Part shown: piece by piece, positions 7,422-15,825 of the stretch
Position numbering within the stretch: the stretch's first letter is position 1
Layout: each line of letters begins with the position of its first letter
Translations under genes and position numbers: made by a program
Notes under the pieces: generated by a model
Told to the model about the DNA's origin: nothing
Database searches by the model: none
Seen by the model: the letters and a program-made list of their open reading frames with translations, nothing else
Origin: Actinomycetes bacterium
GTDB taxonomy: Bacteria > Actinomycetota > Acidimicrobiia > Acidimicrobiales > Ilumatobacteraceae
Direction of reading: 5' to 3'
Length of the DNA stretch: 38,110 nucleotides
Assembly (NCBI GenBank): GCA_025358125.1
Contig: JANYKS010000018.1
Location: forward strand, 1-38,110

Positions 7422-8444
7422 ATGCGTGCGGTGACGCTCACCACACACGGCGACCTCGACGCGCTGCGGTTCGAGCGGGAGTGGCCCGTGCCCGGTGTCG
7501 GCTCCGGTGAGGTCCTCGTCAGGGTCGGCGCCTGTGCGCTCAACAACACCGATATCAACACCCGAGTGGGCTGGTACGCGAACGGGGCGTGGAGCGAATC
7601 GATGGTGTTCCCGCGCATCCAGGGTGCCGATGTCTGCGGCCGGGTGGTTCGTTGCGGCAGCTTGGCACCGTCGTCATTGCTCGGGGCGCGGGTGCTCATT
7701 GACCCGTGGTTGCGTGATCCAGACCGGCCGAAGGATCGTGATCGGTGCGGCTACGTCGGCTCCGAACGTGACGGCGGCTACGCCGACTATGTAGCCGTGC
7801 CGGCGCGAAACGCGTCTGTGATCGCTTCTCAGCTGAGCGACGTGGAACTCGCGTCGTTCCCTACGGCTGCGGGCACGGCGCTCAACATGATCGACCGGGT
7901 CGACATCGGTGAGGGCGATGTCGTGCTGATCACCGGGGCATCGGGCGGCGTGGGTACGGCGCTCGTACAACTCGTGCGCACCCGCGGCGCGGTGCCTGTG
8001 GCCATGTGCGCGCCGGCGAAGGAGGAGTTCGTCCGTTCGTTGGGCGCGGTGGCCGTCATCCATCCCGGCATTGACCAATCCGAGCAGCTCCGTGCAGCGA
8101 TCGGCCGCGACCAGGTCGACGTGGTCGCCGATGTCGTCGGAGGCGATGGGTGGGTGCAGCTGATCGGGCTACTGGCACGAGGCGGGCGCTACACCGTCGC
8201 GGGTGCGATCGCCGGGCCGATCGTGCCGCTCGATCTGCGCACCCTCTACCTGTCCGACCTGACGTTTGCCGGCGTATCGGTCACGCCGCCGGGTCTGTTC
8301 GCCGAGTTGGTGTCGATCATCGAACGCGGCCAGATCGCACCGGTGGTGTCGGCCACTTTCGGTCTCGAACAACTCCACAACGCCCAGACTGCGTTCATCG
8401 AGAAACGCTTCACCGGCAAGATCGTCCTCGATCTGTCACTCTGA
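7422..8444 (+). CDS. Medium-chain dehydrogenase/reductase, quinone-oxidoreductase/alcohol-dehydrogenase-like
   Basis: This protein of about 340 residues has an N-terminal GroES-like domain (RAVTLTTHGDLDALRFE, then GEVLVRVGACALNNTDINTRVGWY and GADVCGRVV). It is followed by a Rossmann domain with GASGGVGTALVQLVRTRGA, which binds NAD(P)H. The catalytic zinc Cys and His residues typical of alcohol dehydrogenases are not evident, which favours a zinc-free quinone-reductase-like enzyme. Substrate unknown. The frame is open upstream to a GTG at 7317 and includes a GTG at 7365. I chose the ATG at 7422 because family members usually begin with the MRAVTL stretch; no strong ribosome-binding site separates the options. 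Confidence 0.8.
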   Translation: MRAVTLTTHGDLDALRFEREWPVPGVGSGEVLVRVGACALNNTDINTRVGWYANGAWSESMVFPRIQGADVCGRVVRCGSLAPSSLLGARVLIDPWLRDPDRPKDRDRCGYVGSERDGGYADYVAVPARNASVIASQLSDVELASFPTAAGTALNMIDRVDIGEGDVVLITGASGGVGTALVQLVRTRGAVPVAMCAPAKEEFVRSLGAVAVIHPGIDQSEQLRAAIGRDQVDVVADVVGGDGWVQLIGLLARGGRYTVAGAIAGPIVPLDLRTLYLSDLTFAGVSVTPPGLFAELVSIIERGQIAPVVSATFGLEQLHNAQTAFIEKRFTGKIVLDLSL

Positions 8445-8459
8445 GCGGCGGGGCAGCCC

Positions 8460-8478
8460 GCCCAGCAGCTCGCTGGGC
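8460..8478 (+). terminator. Hairpin between the dehydrogenase gene and miaB
   Basis: GCCCAGC and GCTGGGC form a 7-bp stem with loop AGCTC, 15 bases after the dehydrogenase stop. No T-run follows. It probably separates the dehydrogenase transcript from the miaB operon. Confidence 0.5.
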
Positions 8479-8585
8479 CGGCCCCCGAACCGGAATCGCA
8501 CATGTCGTCATCCGTCAGGCAGCTGTAGTGCTCAGCGGCCGGCGGCTCGGAACCTCCCTCTCACCTCTCGCCGGTCGACTCCCAT

Positions 8586-8591
8586 TAGGCT
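8586..8591 (+). promoter_or_regulatory. -10 box of a likely leaderless miaB transcript
   Basis: TAGGCT ends 8 bases before the miaB ATG, so transcription should begin at or within two bases of the start codon. There is no Shine-Dalgarno sequence. Confidence 0.5.
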
Positions 8592-8599
8592 GGCAACCC

Positions 8600-10018
8600 A
8601 TGAGCCGTAGCTACGCCATCCGCACCTACGGGTGCCAGATGAACGAGCACGACTCTGAGCGCATCGCAGGGTTGCTCGAAGCGGATGGGCTCGTCCTGGC
8701 CGCCACCGAAGACGAAGCCGACGTGGTCGTCGTCAACACGTGTTGCATCCGCGAAGGGGCCGACACCAAGACGTACGGCAATCTCGGTCACCTCAAGAGT
8801 TGGAAGGATCAGGTCGAGGGCCGTCAACTCGTCGTTGCGGGGTGCATGGCCCAGAAGGATCGTGAAGGCGTCCGCAAACGTGCGCCGTGGGTCGACGTGG
8901 TCCTCGGCACCCACAACGTCCATCGCGCTAGCGAGCTGATCGATTTGGTGCGAACGACAGGACCGATCACCGAGATCTTCGATGAAGCAGTCATCGACGA
9001 TCACGCTCTGTTCCCGAGTGCACTGCCGGCGCGCCGCAGCAGTGGCTTCAACGCGTGGGTCACGATCCAGATCGGCTGCGACAACGCATGTGCGTTCTGC
9101 ATCGTTCCGGCTGTACGCGGCGCCGAGATCAGCCGGCCGTTCACCGACATCGTTGACGAGGTCGGCCACTTGGCGTCGCAGGGGGTCACCGAGGTGACGC
9201 TGCTCGGCCAGAACGTGAACAGCTATGGCCGCGACCTCGCCCTCGCCCAGCGGCAGGGAGGCGATACCGGGGTGCGCATCCGCCCGATGTTCTCCGAGCT
9301 GCTGCGTGCGGTCGGCGCGGTCGCCGGCATCCGAAGGGTGCGGTTCACGAGTCCGCATCCCAAGGACATGCGTCCCGAGACGTTCGCGGCGATGGCCGAG
9401 ACGGCAGCGGTGTGCGAGCACCTGCACTACCCGTTGCAGGCCGGCGCCGACCGGGTCCTGGCTGCGATGCGTCGCGGCTATACCGCCGAGCGCTACCTCG
9501 AACGGCTCGCCCAGGCACGAGCCGTGGTGCCCGATCTGGCCGTCAGTACCGACATCATCGTCGGGTTTCCTGGCGAGTCCGACGACGACTTCCAACGCAC
9601 GCTGGAGGTCGCGGCTGCTGCGGAGTTCGACTTCGCGTTCACGTTCATCTTCTCGCCCCGTCCCGGCACCCAGGCCGCAGCGATGGAGGCCGATTTCGTC
9701 GATCCAGCTGTCGCAGCTGAACGCTTCGATCTGCTCAAGCTGGTGGTCGAACGCAGTGCGCTCTCGAAGCATCGCGGCCGAATCGGGCGGATCGAGGAAG
9801 TGCTCGTCGTTGGCCCGTCACGCAAGAACCAGGGCGTGCTCACCGGTCGCACCCGCCAGAACAAGCTCGTCCATTTCCCGTCGCCGACTCCGCTGAGGGC
9901 CGGAGCGTATGCATCGGTCGAGATCGTCACGGCCGCTCCGCATCACCTTGGCGGGCGGTTCGTCCGGTCGCTCGCCGAGCCGGCACACAAGGTTCGCATC
10001 CCGGTGGTGGCCGGCTGA
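8600..10018 (+). CDS. miaB: tRNA-2-methylthio-N6-dimethylallyladenosine synthase MiaB
   Basis: This 472-residue radical-SAM methylthiotransferase adds the 2-methylthio group to isopentenyl-A37 of tRNAs. The N-terminal UPF0004 domain carries the auxiliary cluster cysteines: Cys12 in YGCQMNEHDSE, Cys48 in NTCCIRE and Cys82 in GCMAQ. The radical-SAM CxxxCxxC motif is Cys160/Cys164/Cys167 in GCDNACAFCIVP. A C-terminal TRAM domain follows (about residues 395-465). The length is normal. The start at 8600 gives the conserved MSRSYAIRTYGCQMN. It heads a run with miaA, whose product makes the substrate for MiaB, seven bases downstream. Confidence 0.97.
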   Translation: MSRSYAIRTYGCQMNEHDSERIAGLLEADGLVLAATEDEADVVVVNTCCIREGADTKTYGNLGHLKSWKDQVEGRQLVVAGCMAQKDREGVRKRAPWVDVVLGTHNVHRASELIDLVRTTGPITEIFDEAVIDDHALFPSALPARRSSGFNAWVTIQIGCDNACAFCIVPAVRGAEISRPFTDIVDEVGHLASQGVTEVTLLGQNVNSYGRDLALAQRQGGDTGVRIRPMFSELLRAVGAVAGIRRVRFTSPHPKDMRPETFAAMAETAAVCEHLHYPLQAGADRVLAAMRRGYTAERYLERLAQARAVVPDLAVSTDIIVGFPGESDDDFQRTLEVAAAAEFDFAFTFIFSPRPGTQAAAMEADFVDPAVAAERFDLLKLVVERSALSKHRGRIGRIEEVLVVGPSRKNQGVLTGRTRQNKLVHFPSPTPLRAGAYASVEIVTAAPHHLGGRFVRSLAEPAHKVRIPVVAG

Positions 10019-10025
10019 CCTGGCT

Positions 10026-10934
10026 GTGAAATTTCCCCAGCTGGTGATCCTCGGCCCGACCGCCAGCGGTAAGAGCGATGTCGGGATGGCGGTCGCAACC
10101 CTGCGGGATGATGCCGAGATCGTCGCGGTCGACGCGATGCAGGTCTATCGCGGGATGGACATCGGCACCGCCAAGCCGACTGCGCACGATCAGGCCATGG
10201 TCCGCCATCACTGCATCGACCTCGTCGAGCCGAGCGACGCCTTCACCGTCGCCGAGTTCCAAACGGCTGCCCGCATTTCGCTGGGCGAGATCGCCGAACG
10301 CAAGCACACGGCGGTGCTCGTAGCAGGCACCGGGCTGTACCTCACCGCGGTCATCGACAACCTGACGTTGCCCGGGGAGTGGCCGCTGGTGCGCGCCGAA
10401 CTCGAACGCGAGCCCGATGCCGTGTTGCTCTTCGATCGCCTCGTCGTACTCGATCCGGTGGCAGCAGCCAAGATCGAGCCGAGCAACGAGCGCCGCGTCG
10501 TCCGTGCGCTCGAGGTCTGCCTCGGCAGCGGCCGGCCGTTCAGCAGCTTCGGACCGGGAACTGCAGCCTATCCGCCGATCGACACGCCCCAGATCGGGCT
10601 CCGCTGGGGGCGCGAGCAACTGGCCGGCAGGATCGAACAGCGTGTCCGCTCGATGCTGCTTCATGGCCTGTTGAACGAGGTCGAGTGCCTACTTCGGAGC
10701 CCCGGCGGACTGTCGCGGAACGCTCGCCAGGCGCTCGGCTACAAGGAACTGATCGGAGTGGTCGAGGGGCACGACTCGCTCGAGCAAGCGACGGCGGAGA
10801 TCATCGTGCGGACGCGCCAATTCGCCGTGCGCCAGGAGCGGTGGTTCCGTCGGGACCCTCGCATACGCTGGGTCGACATCACTGCCGACCCGGTGGCCGA
10901 AGTGCTCCCAGTCGTGCAGGAGTACCTGTCATGA
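10026..10934 (+). CDS. miaA: tRNA dimethylallyltransferase MiaA
   Basis: This 302-residue enzyme transfers the dimethylallyl group from DMAPP to A37 of tRNAs that read UNN codons, one step before MiaB. The P-loop GPTASGKS spans residues 10-17. It is followed by the conserved DAMQVYRGMDIGTAKP, HHCIDLVEPSDAFTVAEFQ, GTGLYLTAVIDNL and ALGYKELIGVV blocks. The start is a GTG at 10026, seven bases after the miaB stop; the N-terminus then begins MKFPQLVILGPTASGK, as expected. The stop overlaps the dapF ATG by four bases (ATGA), implying translational coupling. Confidence 0.96.
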   Translation: MKFPQLVILGPTASGKSDVGMAVATLRDDAEIVAVDAMQVYRGMDIGTAKPTAHDQAMVRHHCIDLVEPSDAFTVAEFQTAARISLGEIAERKHTAVLVAGTGLYLTAVIDNLTLPGEWPLVRAELEREPDAVLLFDRLVVLDPVAAAKIEPSNERRVVRALEVCLGSGRPFSSFGPGTAAYPPIDTPQIGLRWGREQLAGRIEQRVRSMLLHGLLNEVECLLRSPGGLSRNARQALGYKELIGVVEGHDSLEQATAEIIVRTRQFAVRQERWFRRDPRIRWVDITADPVAEVLPVVQEYLS

Positions 10935-11740
10935 TCACACTCACCAAACACCACGGGCTCGGGAACGACTTCCTCGTCTGCGACACCTCGCAGCTCGCCG
11001 CGGATGCGCCGTTGGCCGACTTGGCCCGCGCGTGGTGCGATCGACGGCGGGGGATCGGCGCCGATGGGCTGTTGCTGTTGACCACCCTCGGCGACGAAGA
11101 ACTCGGCATGGTCCTCCACAATGCCGATGGCAGCCGGGCCGAGATGAGCGGGAACGGCGTTCGCTGTCTCGTCCAGGCTGCGTACGTGGCCAAGGGGCGC
11201 AGTGGGCCGGCCCGCTACGTGGTGCAGACCGACGCGGGTGAGCGGGTCGTCGATGTCGAACCGGTCGATTCGGCCACCATCCGCGCCAGCGTGAGCATGG
11301 GCGCGGTGTCGGAGCTCGACGAGCCATTGGGTTGGGCCGCGGTCGGCACCGACCCGATGCGTCCGGTGCTCCATCTCAGTACCGGCAATCCGCACACCGT
11401 CGTCGGTGTCGACGATGTTGCAACGGTCGACCTGCTCAGCCTCGGTCGGCAGATGCCGCACATCAATCTCGAGATCATCGAACCCGGCCCAGAGGACTCG
11501 GCGGTGACGATGCGGGTGCATGAGCGAGGAGCCGGGATCACCGAGGCATGCGGCACCGGAGCATGTGTCAGCGCCTGGGCGGCGGTGGCGTGGGGCCTTG
11601 CCAAACCGGCAAACGGCGAAATTCTCGTGCATATGGACGGTGGGGATGCAACAGTTCGTCTGCACCAACCCGAGCCGGGGCACGTCACACTCGTCGGCCC
11701 GGCTGTGCTGATTGCCCACCTCCAGATCGAAGACCCATGA
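10931..11740 (+). CDS. dapF: Diaminopimelate epimerase DapF
   Basis: This 269-residue cofactor-independent epimerase converts LL- to meso-diaminopimelate for lysine and cell-wall synthesis. The N-terminal TKHHGLGNDFLV, the first catalytic cysteine in MSGNGVRC, and the second in ACGTGAC, the pair typical of the family, are all present. The duplicated DapF fold is complete. The start at 10931 overlaps the miaA stop (ATGA), and the stop overlaps the hflX ATG in the same way, so it is translated as part of the operon. dapC, another step of the pathway, lies two genes downstream. Confidence 0.96.
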   Translation: MITLTKHHGLGNDFLVCDTSQLAADAPLADLARAWCDRRRGIGADGLLLLTTLGDEELGMVLHNADGSRAEMSGNGVRCLVQAAYVAKGRSGPARYVVQTDAGERVVDVEPVDSATIRASVSMGAVSELDEPLGWAAVGTDPMRPVLHLSTGNPHTVVGVDDVATVDLLSLGRQMPHINLEIIEPGPEDSAVTMRVHERGAGITEACGTGACVSAWAAVAWGLAKPANGEILVHMDGGDATVRLHQPEPGHVTLVGPAVLIAHLQIEDP

Positions 11741-13038
11741 CGACCCCATACCAAGAAGCGCTCGGCGCAACACTCATCGAGCGCACCAAGCGCGAACGTA
11801 TCGTCCTCGTCGGCGTCGCGTTGAAGGGTCAGACCGACGAGCAGGTCGACGCGAGCCTCGACGAACTCGCCCTGCTGATCGACACCGCCGGGGCCGACGA
11901 AGCCGGCCGCCTCACCCAGCGCCGTGACGCGCCCGATCACACCTGGTTCATCGGCAAGGGCAAGGTCGACGAACTGAAGGAGATGTGCCTCGCCGTCGAT
12001 GCCGACACCGTGGTGTTCGACAACGAGCTGGCACCCGCGCAACAGTTCAACCTCGAAAAAAAGCTCGGGCGCACCGCCATCGACCGCACGGCCGTCATCC
12101 TCGACATCTTCGCCCAGAACGCGCACACGCTGGAGGGCAAGGCCCAGGTGGAACTGGCGTTGCTGCGCTACCGACTGCCCCGGTTGCGCCGCGGCGTCTC
12201 CGGCAACCTCACCCAGCAGGGCGCCGGTATCGGCACCCGCGGACCAGGTGAGACCAAGCTCGAGGTCGATCGACGGCGGATCATGAAGCGGATCACCAAG
12301 CTCGAGCACGATCTCGTCGATCTCCAGCACACGCGCGATCTGCAGCGCAAGGGGCGCGGCCTCAGTGGCCTCGCCGCGGTCGCCATCGTCGGCTACACCA
12401 ACTCCGGAAAGTCGACCCTGCTCAATCAGCTCACCAGGGCCGGAGTGCTCGTCGAGGATCGGCTGTTCGCAACACTCGATCCCACTACCCGCCGGCTGTC
12501 GCTGCCCGGTGGTGAGCCGGTGCTGTTGACCGACACCGTCGGGTTCGTCCGCCGGCTGCCCCATGGTCTCGTGCAGGCGTTCAAAAGCACGCTCGAGGTG
12601 GCGCGCGAGGCTGACTTCTTGGTGCACGTCGTCGACTCGAGTGCGCCCGACCCCGAGGGTGAGATCGAGGCCGTGCGCAAGGTGCTCGGCGAGATCGACG
12701 CGCTCGCTGTGCCCGAGTTGTTGGTGTTCAACAAGACGGACCGCGATCCAGATGCCGCCAAGCGCCTCGTCGCCGGTCATGAGGGGTCGGTCGCGCTCAG
12801 CGCGCTCACCGGAGCTGGCGCCACCGAGTTCCTGCAGACCTTGGGTGATCGCCTCCGCGCCCTCGCCACCGTGTTCGAGCTGCTCGTGCCGTACGAGCGG
12901 GGCGATGTGCTCGCTGCGGTCCATCGCGAGGGAGAGGTCGTGTCGACCTCGAACGAGCCCGATGGCATCCGCATCAGAGCCAGGCTTGCTGACGCCTCGG
13001 CCGGCCGGCTCGGTGAATTCGTCGTGCACACCTCCTGA
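11737..13038 (+). CDS. hflX: GTPase HflX
   Basis: This 433-residue ribosome-associated GTPase of the Obg-HflX superfamily is known to split stalled ribosomes. The N-terminal HflX domain contains DHTWFIGKGKVDEL and ILDIFAQNAHTLEGKAQVELA. The glycine-rich linker GNLTQQGAGIGTRGPGE is followed by a coiled-coil. The G domain carries G1 GYTNSGKST at residues 219-227, G3 DTVGFVRRLPH and G4 FNKTD. The start at 11737 overlaps the dapF stop. Genome neighbours with miaA are common in other bacteria as well (miaA-hfq-hflX). Confidence 0.96.
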   Translation: MTTPYQEALGATLIERTKRERIVLVGVALKGQTDEQVDASLDELALLIDTAGADEAGRLTQRRDAPDHTWFIGKGKVDELKEMCLAVDADTVVFDNELAPAQQFNLEKKLGRTAIDRTAVILDIFAQNAHTLEGKAQVELALLRYRLPRLRRGVSGNLTQQGAGIGTRGPGETKLEVDRRRIMKRITKLEHDLVDLQHTRDLQRKGRGLSGLAAVAIVGYTNSGKSTLLNQLTRAGVLVEDRLFATLDPTTRRLSLPGGEPVLLTDTVGFVRRLPHGLVQAFKSTLEVAREADFLVHVVDSSAPDPEGEIEAVRKVLGEIDALAVPELLVFNKTDRDPDAAKRLVAGHEGSVALSALTGAGATEFLQTLGDRLRALATVFELLVPYERGDVLAAVHREGEVVSTSNEPDGIRIRARLADASAGRLGEFVVHTS

Positions 13039-13058
13039 TCGGCCAGCATGGGGACACT

Positions 13059-14168
13059 ATGAGTTCAGGATTCGTACCGCCGCCATACCCCTACGATCGG
13101 CTCGACCGGTTGAGGCCGCTCGCCGAAAGGCTTCCCGGCGGCCTCGTCGATCTGTCGATCGGCACCCCGTGCGACGCGCCACCGCCCGCCGTCGTCGCGG
13201 CGCTCTCGTCGTCGAATGCCGAGCGCGGATATCCGCCGAGCATCGGCACCGACGCGCTGCGAAGGGCAGCTCAGCGGTGGATGGCGCGTCGGTTCGCCGT
13301 CGATGTTCCGGTGGGCCAGATCGCGGCGTGCGTTGGCACCAAGGAGTTCGTCGCCACGACCGCCCAACTGCTCCACCTGCGAACGCCCGATCGTGACACG
13401 GTTCTGTACCCGTGCGTCGCGTACCCAACCTACGAGATGAGCGCGACGCTTGCCGGATGCCGCGGTGTTGGCGTCGGTACCGATGCCACGGGCTGTCTCG
13501 ATCTCGCGAGCATCAGCGTCGACGACGCGAGGCGGGCGCTGATGCTGTGGGTCAACAGCCCGAACAATCCAACCGGCGCGCTGGACGACCTCGGCGGGGC
13601 GGCGGCCTGGGGGCGGACCAACGGGGTTCCCGTGTTCAGCGACGAGTGCTACGCCGAGTTCACCTGGGACGGCCCAGCGCGCACGATCCTCGAAAGCGGG
13701 CTCGATGGGGTCATCGCGTTGCACTCACTCTCCAAGCGCTCGAACCTGGCCGGCCTGCGGATCGGCTTCTACGCCGGCGATGCCGAGCTGGTCACCTACC
13801 TGCAAGAGGTCCGCAAGCACGTCGGAATGTTGGTGCCCGGCCCGGTACAGGCGGCAGCGGTCGTCGCCCTCTCCGACGACGAGCACGTCGTTGCCCAGCG
13901 CGACCGGTACCGGCGCCGTCTCGAGCGGCTCGCGGGCGCACTCAGCACTTGGTCGGGGTTCGATGTGGGTATGCCCGCCGGAGCCTTCTATCTGTGGTTT
14001 GATGCAGGTGATGGTTGGGCGTTCGCCGAACGGTTCGCTGCCGAAGCGGGCGCACTCGTGAGTCCCGGAGATTTCTACGGCAGCGGCGGTGCGAATAACG
14101 TTCGTCTTGCCGTCGTCCAACCTGATGACCGTATCGAGCTGGTGCTCCAGCGATTGGGAGTGAGTTGA
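13059..14168 (+). CDS. dapC: Succinyldiaminopimelate transaminase DapC-like aminotransferase
   Basis: This 369-residue class I/II PLP aminotransferase contains GLVDLSIGTPCDAPPPAV, YPPSIGTDALRRAAQRWMARRF, WVNSPNNPTGA, VFSDECYAEFTWDG and SLSKRSNLAGLRIGFYAGD. Lys226 is the predicted Schiff-base residue. The arrangement matches the actinobacterial N-succinyl-LL-diaminopimelate transaminases. The proximity of dapF supports a role in lysine/diaminopimelate synthesis, though substrate specificity of such enzymes is not certain from sequence. The ATG at 13059 follows GGGGACACT after a 20-base gap from hflX. Its stop shares one base with the next ATG. Confidence 0.87.
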   Translation: MSSGFVPPPYPYDRLDRLRPLAERLPGGLVDLSIGTPCDAPPPAVVAALSSSNAERGYPPSIGTDALRRAAQRWMARRFAVDVPVGQIAACVGTKEFVATTAQLLHLRTPDRDTVLYPCVAYPTYEMSATLAGCRGVGVGTDATGCLDLASISVDDARRALMLWVNSPNNPTGALDDLGGAAAWGRTNGVPVFSDECYAEFTWDGPARTILESGLDGVIALHSLSKRSNLAGLRIGFYAGDAELVTYLQEVRKHVGMLVPGPVQAAAVVALSDDEHVVAQRDRYRRRLERLAGALSTWSGFDVGMPAGAFYLWFDAGDGWAFAERFAAEAGALVSPGDFYGSGGANNVRLAVVQPDDRIELVLQRLGVS

Positions 14169-15034
14169 TGTCGTACCAAATCGAAACCCCGGCTGCAGTA
14201 AAGGGTCCGCGCCGCAAGGGCCTGCTGGGTCTCGGGATCCTGCTTCTGCTCGGCGGTGTCGGCGCAGGCGCCGGATTGTACGTGACGAGCACATCGCGCT
14301 ACGAGAGCGCCGTCAAGAACCTCCAGCGGGCACCTGTTGGTTGCGACACGCAGTTCACGTTCACCGGTACCGGCACGTTCTTGTTCTACACCGAGATCAA
14401 GGGCAAGGTCGGCAAGGTCCATGGTGACTGCGCGAACGCTGATGCCACGTACGACCATCGCTCGGGCTCACAGCCGCGCGCAACGCTGACTCTCGTCGAC
14501 GACAACGGCGACGAGGTCAAACTCGATCGCACCGCTTCCGCCAGCTACGACGCCGGCGGTTTCGTCGGCACTGCGATCCGGTCGCTGACGATCGTCAAGC
14601 CGGGGGACTACGTTCTGTCCGTTGCGAGCGATGACAGCGACTTCGCGATCGCCGTCGGGAGGAACCCGAAGAGCGACGCCGACAAGATCCGCAAGATCGC
14701 GCTCGGGGCGGCGGCCGCGGGCCTCGTGCTCGGGCTGTTGTTGATCGTGCTCGGGCTGCGCCGCCGGCCCGCTCCGGCACCATCATCGATCTTCGCAAGC
14801 AGCTTTGCGCCGTCGGGCGCCCCGGCGTCGGGCTATCCGCCGGCTCCCAATCCGGGAGGTTTCGCGACCCCGGGCAGTCAGCCGCAGGGCTATCCGACCG
14901 GGGCACCACCATTTTTGCCTGCTCCGCAACCCCAGCCGCCGCAACCCCAGCCGCCGCAACCCCAACCTGCTCCGCAATCCCAGCCGCCGCCGGCGCCGGC
15001 GCAACCGGGTAGCTGGGGCGCACCACAGCAGTAG
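14168..15034 (+). CDS. Two-helix membrane protein with Pro/Gln-rich C-terminus, function unknown
   Basis: This 288-residue protein has a short basic N-terminus and a membrane helix (LLGLGILLLLGGVGAGAGLYV). An extracytoplasmic beta-rich domain of about 150 residues follows (SRYESAVKNLQRAPVGCDTQF to FAIAVGRNP), with two cysteines that could pair. A second helix is IALGAAAAGLVLGLLLIVLGL. The cytoplasmic tail of about 95 residues is dominated by Pro, Gln, Ala and Gly, encoded partly by 15-bp tandem repeats. I do not recognise the family. The start at 14168 shares its A with the dapC stop (TGATG), so it belongs to the same transcript. It is convergent with lexA, 7 bases away. Confidence 0.75.
   Translation: MSYQIETPAAVKGPRRKGLLGLGILLLLGGVGAGAGLYVTSTSRYESAVKNLQRAPVGCDTQFTFTGTGTFLFYTEIKGKVGKVHGDCANADATYDHRSGSQPRATLTLVDDNGDEVKLDRTASASYDAGGFVGTAIRSLTIVKPGDYVLSVASDDSDFAIAVGRNPKSDADKIRKIALGAAAAGLVLGLLLIVLGLRRRPAPAPSSIFASSFAPSGAPASGYPPAPNPGGFATPGSQPQGYPTGAPPFLPAPQPQPPQPQPPQPQPAPQSQPPPAPAQPGSWGAPQQ
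14927..14971 (+). repeat. 15-bp tandem coding repeat (Pro/Gln)
   Basis: The unit CAACCCCAGCCGCCG occurs exactly at 14927-14941 and 14942-14956, and in degenerate form at 14957-14971. A partial copy follows after 14975. It encodes alternating Gln-Pro in the tail of the membrane protein. Confidence 0.9.
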
Positions 15035-15041
15035 CGTCGAT

Positions 15042-15677
15042 TCAGAGGCGGCGCATCACCGTGACGACCCGGCCGAAGATCTCGACCTCATCGGCCGGGA
15101 ACACCATCGCCGTGAGACGGGGGTTCGACGGTACGAGCGTGACGACTGATCCCTTGCGCTGATAGGTCTTGACGGTCGCTTCGGCGCCACCGGCGATTCC
15201 GGCGATCACGATCTCGCCGTTGTTGGCCGTTGCCTGCTGGCGAGCGACCACGAAGTCGCCGTCGAGGATGCCGGCATCGATCATCGAGTCGCCTCGGACG
15301 CGGAGCATGAACAGATCGCCCTCGCCGGTGAAATCGACCGGCATCGGGAGCAACTCTTCGACGTTTTCTTGAGCGAGGACGTCGGTGCCTGCCGCGACGT
15401 CGCCGACGAGCGGAACGTGACGGACGGGACGGCGCTCCATCGCGACACCCGAGTTGGGGTCGAAGCGGACCTCGATCGCGCGGGGCTTGGTGGGATCGCG
15501 GCGGAGATAGCCGAGACGCTCGAGCGTCGCGAGGTGGCTGTGCACCGTGGACGGTGACGTCAAACCGACGGCTTCGCCGATCTCGCGGACGGACGGCGGA
15601 TAGCCGCGCTCGACCATGTTGGCCTCGATGACATCGAGGATCTGACGTTGCCTAGCGGTGAGTAGCACTTCGCTCAT
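15042..15677 (-). CDS. lexA: SOS repressor LexA
   Basis: This is a 211-residue repressor and self-cleaving serine peptidase (S24). The N-terminal winged helix (residues 1-70) carries MVERGYPPSVREIGEAVGLTSPSTVHSH. The cleavage site is Ala96-Gly97 in DVAAGTDV. The catalytic dyad is Ser131 in RGDSMIDAG and Lys170 in ATVKTYQRKG. An upstream in-frame extension to 15773 exists. The ATG at 15677 fits the family N-terminus (MSEVLLTARQRQILDVI) and sits exactly where a leaderless transcript should begin. The promoter carries an SOS box, so lexA is self-regulated. A LysM gene and nrdR lie divergent, as in mycobacteria (Rv2720 / Rv2719c / Rv2718c). Confidence 0.97.
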   Translation of the reverse strand: MSEVLLTARQRQILDVIEANMVERGYPPSVREIGEAVGLTSPSTVHSHLATLERLGYLRRDPTKPRAIEVRFDPNSGVAMERRPVRHVPLVGDVAAGTDVLAQENVEELLPMPVDFTGEGDLFMLRVRGDSMIDAGILDGDFVVARQQATANNGEIVIAGIAGGAEATVKTYQRKGSVVTLVPSNPRLTAMVFPADEVEIFGRVVTVMRRL

Positions 15678-15683
15678 TCTGTA

Positions 15684-15712
15684 AACGTACAGGCGTTCGA
15701 CGACAAAGTCAA
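15684..15712 (-). promoter_or_regulatory. lexA promoter with LexA operator; leaderless start
   Basis: On the minus strand TTGACT (15707-15712), 17 bases, then TACGTT (15684-15689). Six bases later comes the ATG, so the mRNA should start at the initiation codon. The operator TCGAACGCCTGTACG (15686-15700) fills the space up to and into the -10 and is identical to the one in the recA promoter. Confidence 0.85.
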
Positions 15713-15746
15713 ACATTCGTTCCCGAAACATTTGTTCGACCGTGGG

Positions 15747-15776
15747 TTGACATCGAACGGAGGTTCGTGGCACACT
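15747..15776 (+). promoter_or_regulatory. Promoter of the LysM gene with a perfect SOS box
   Basis: TTGACA (15747-15752), 18 bases, CACACT (15771-15776). The spacer holds CGAACGGAGGTTCG (15754-15767), an exact match to CGAAC-N4-GTTCG. It is divergent from the lexA promoter, with 34 bases between the -35 boxes. A further inverted repeat, CTGTTCG-T-CGAACAG, lies at 15785-15799 near the expected transcription start. Confidence 0.82.
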
Positions 15777-15825
15777 TCGTACGTCTGTTCGTCGAACAGG
15801 CGATCGTCGACTACGGCCACCAGCT

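Noticed and set aside
11215-13029. 604-codon minus-strand open frame across dapF/hflX
   Set aside because: Shadow of two well-conserved plus-strand genes; no recognisable domain.
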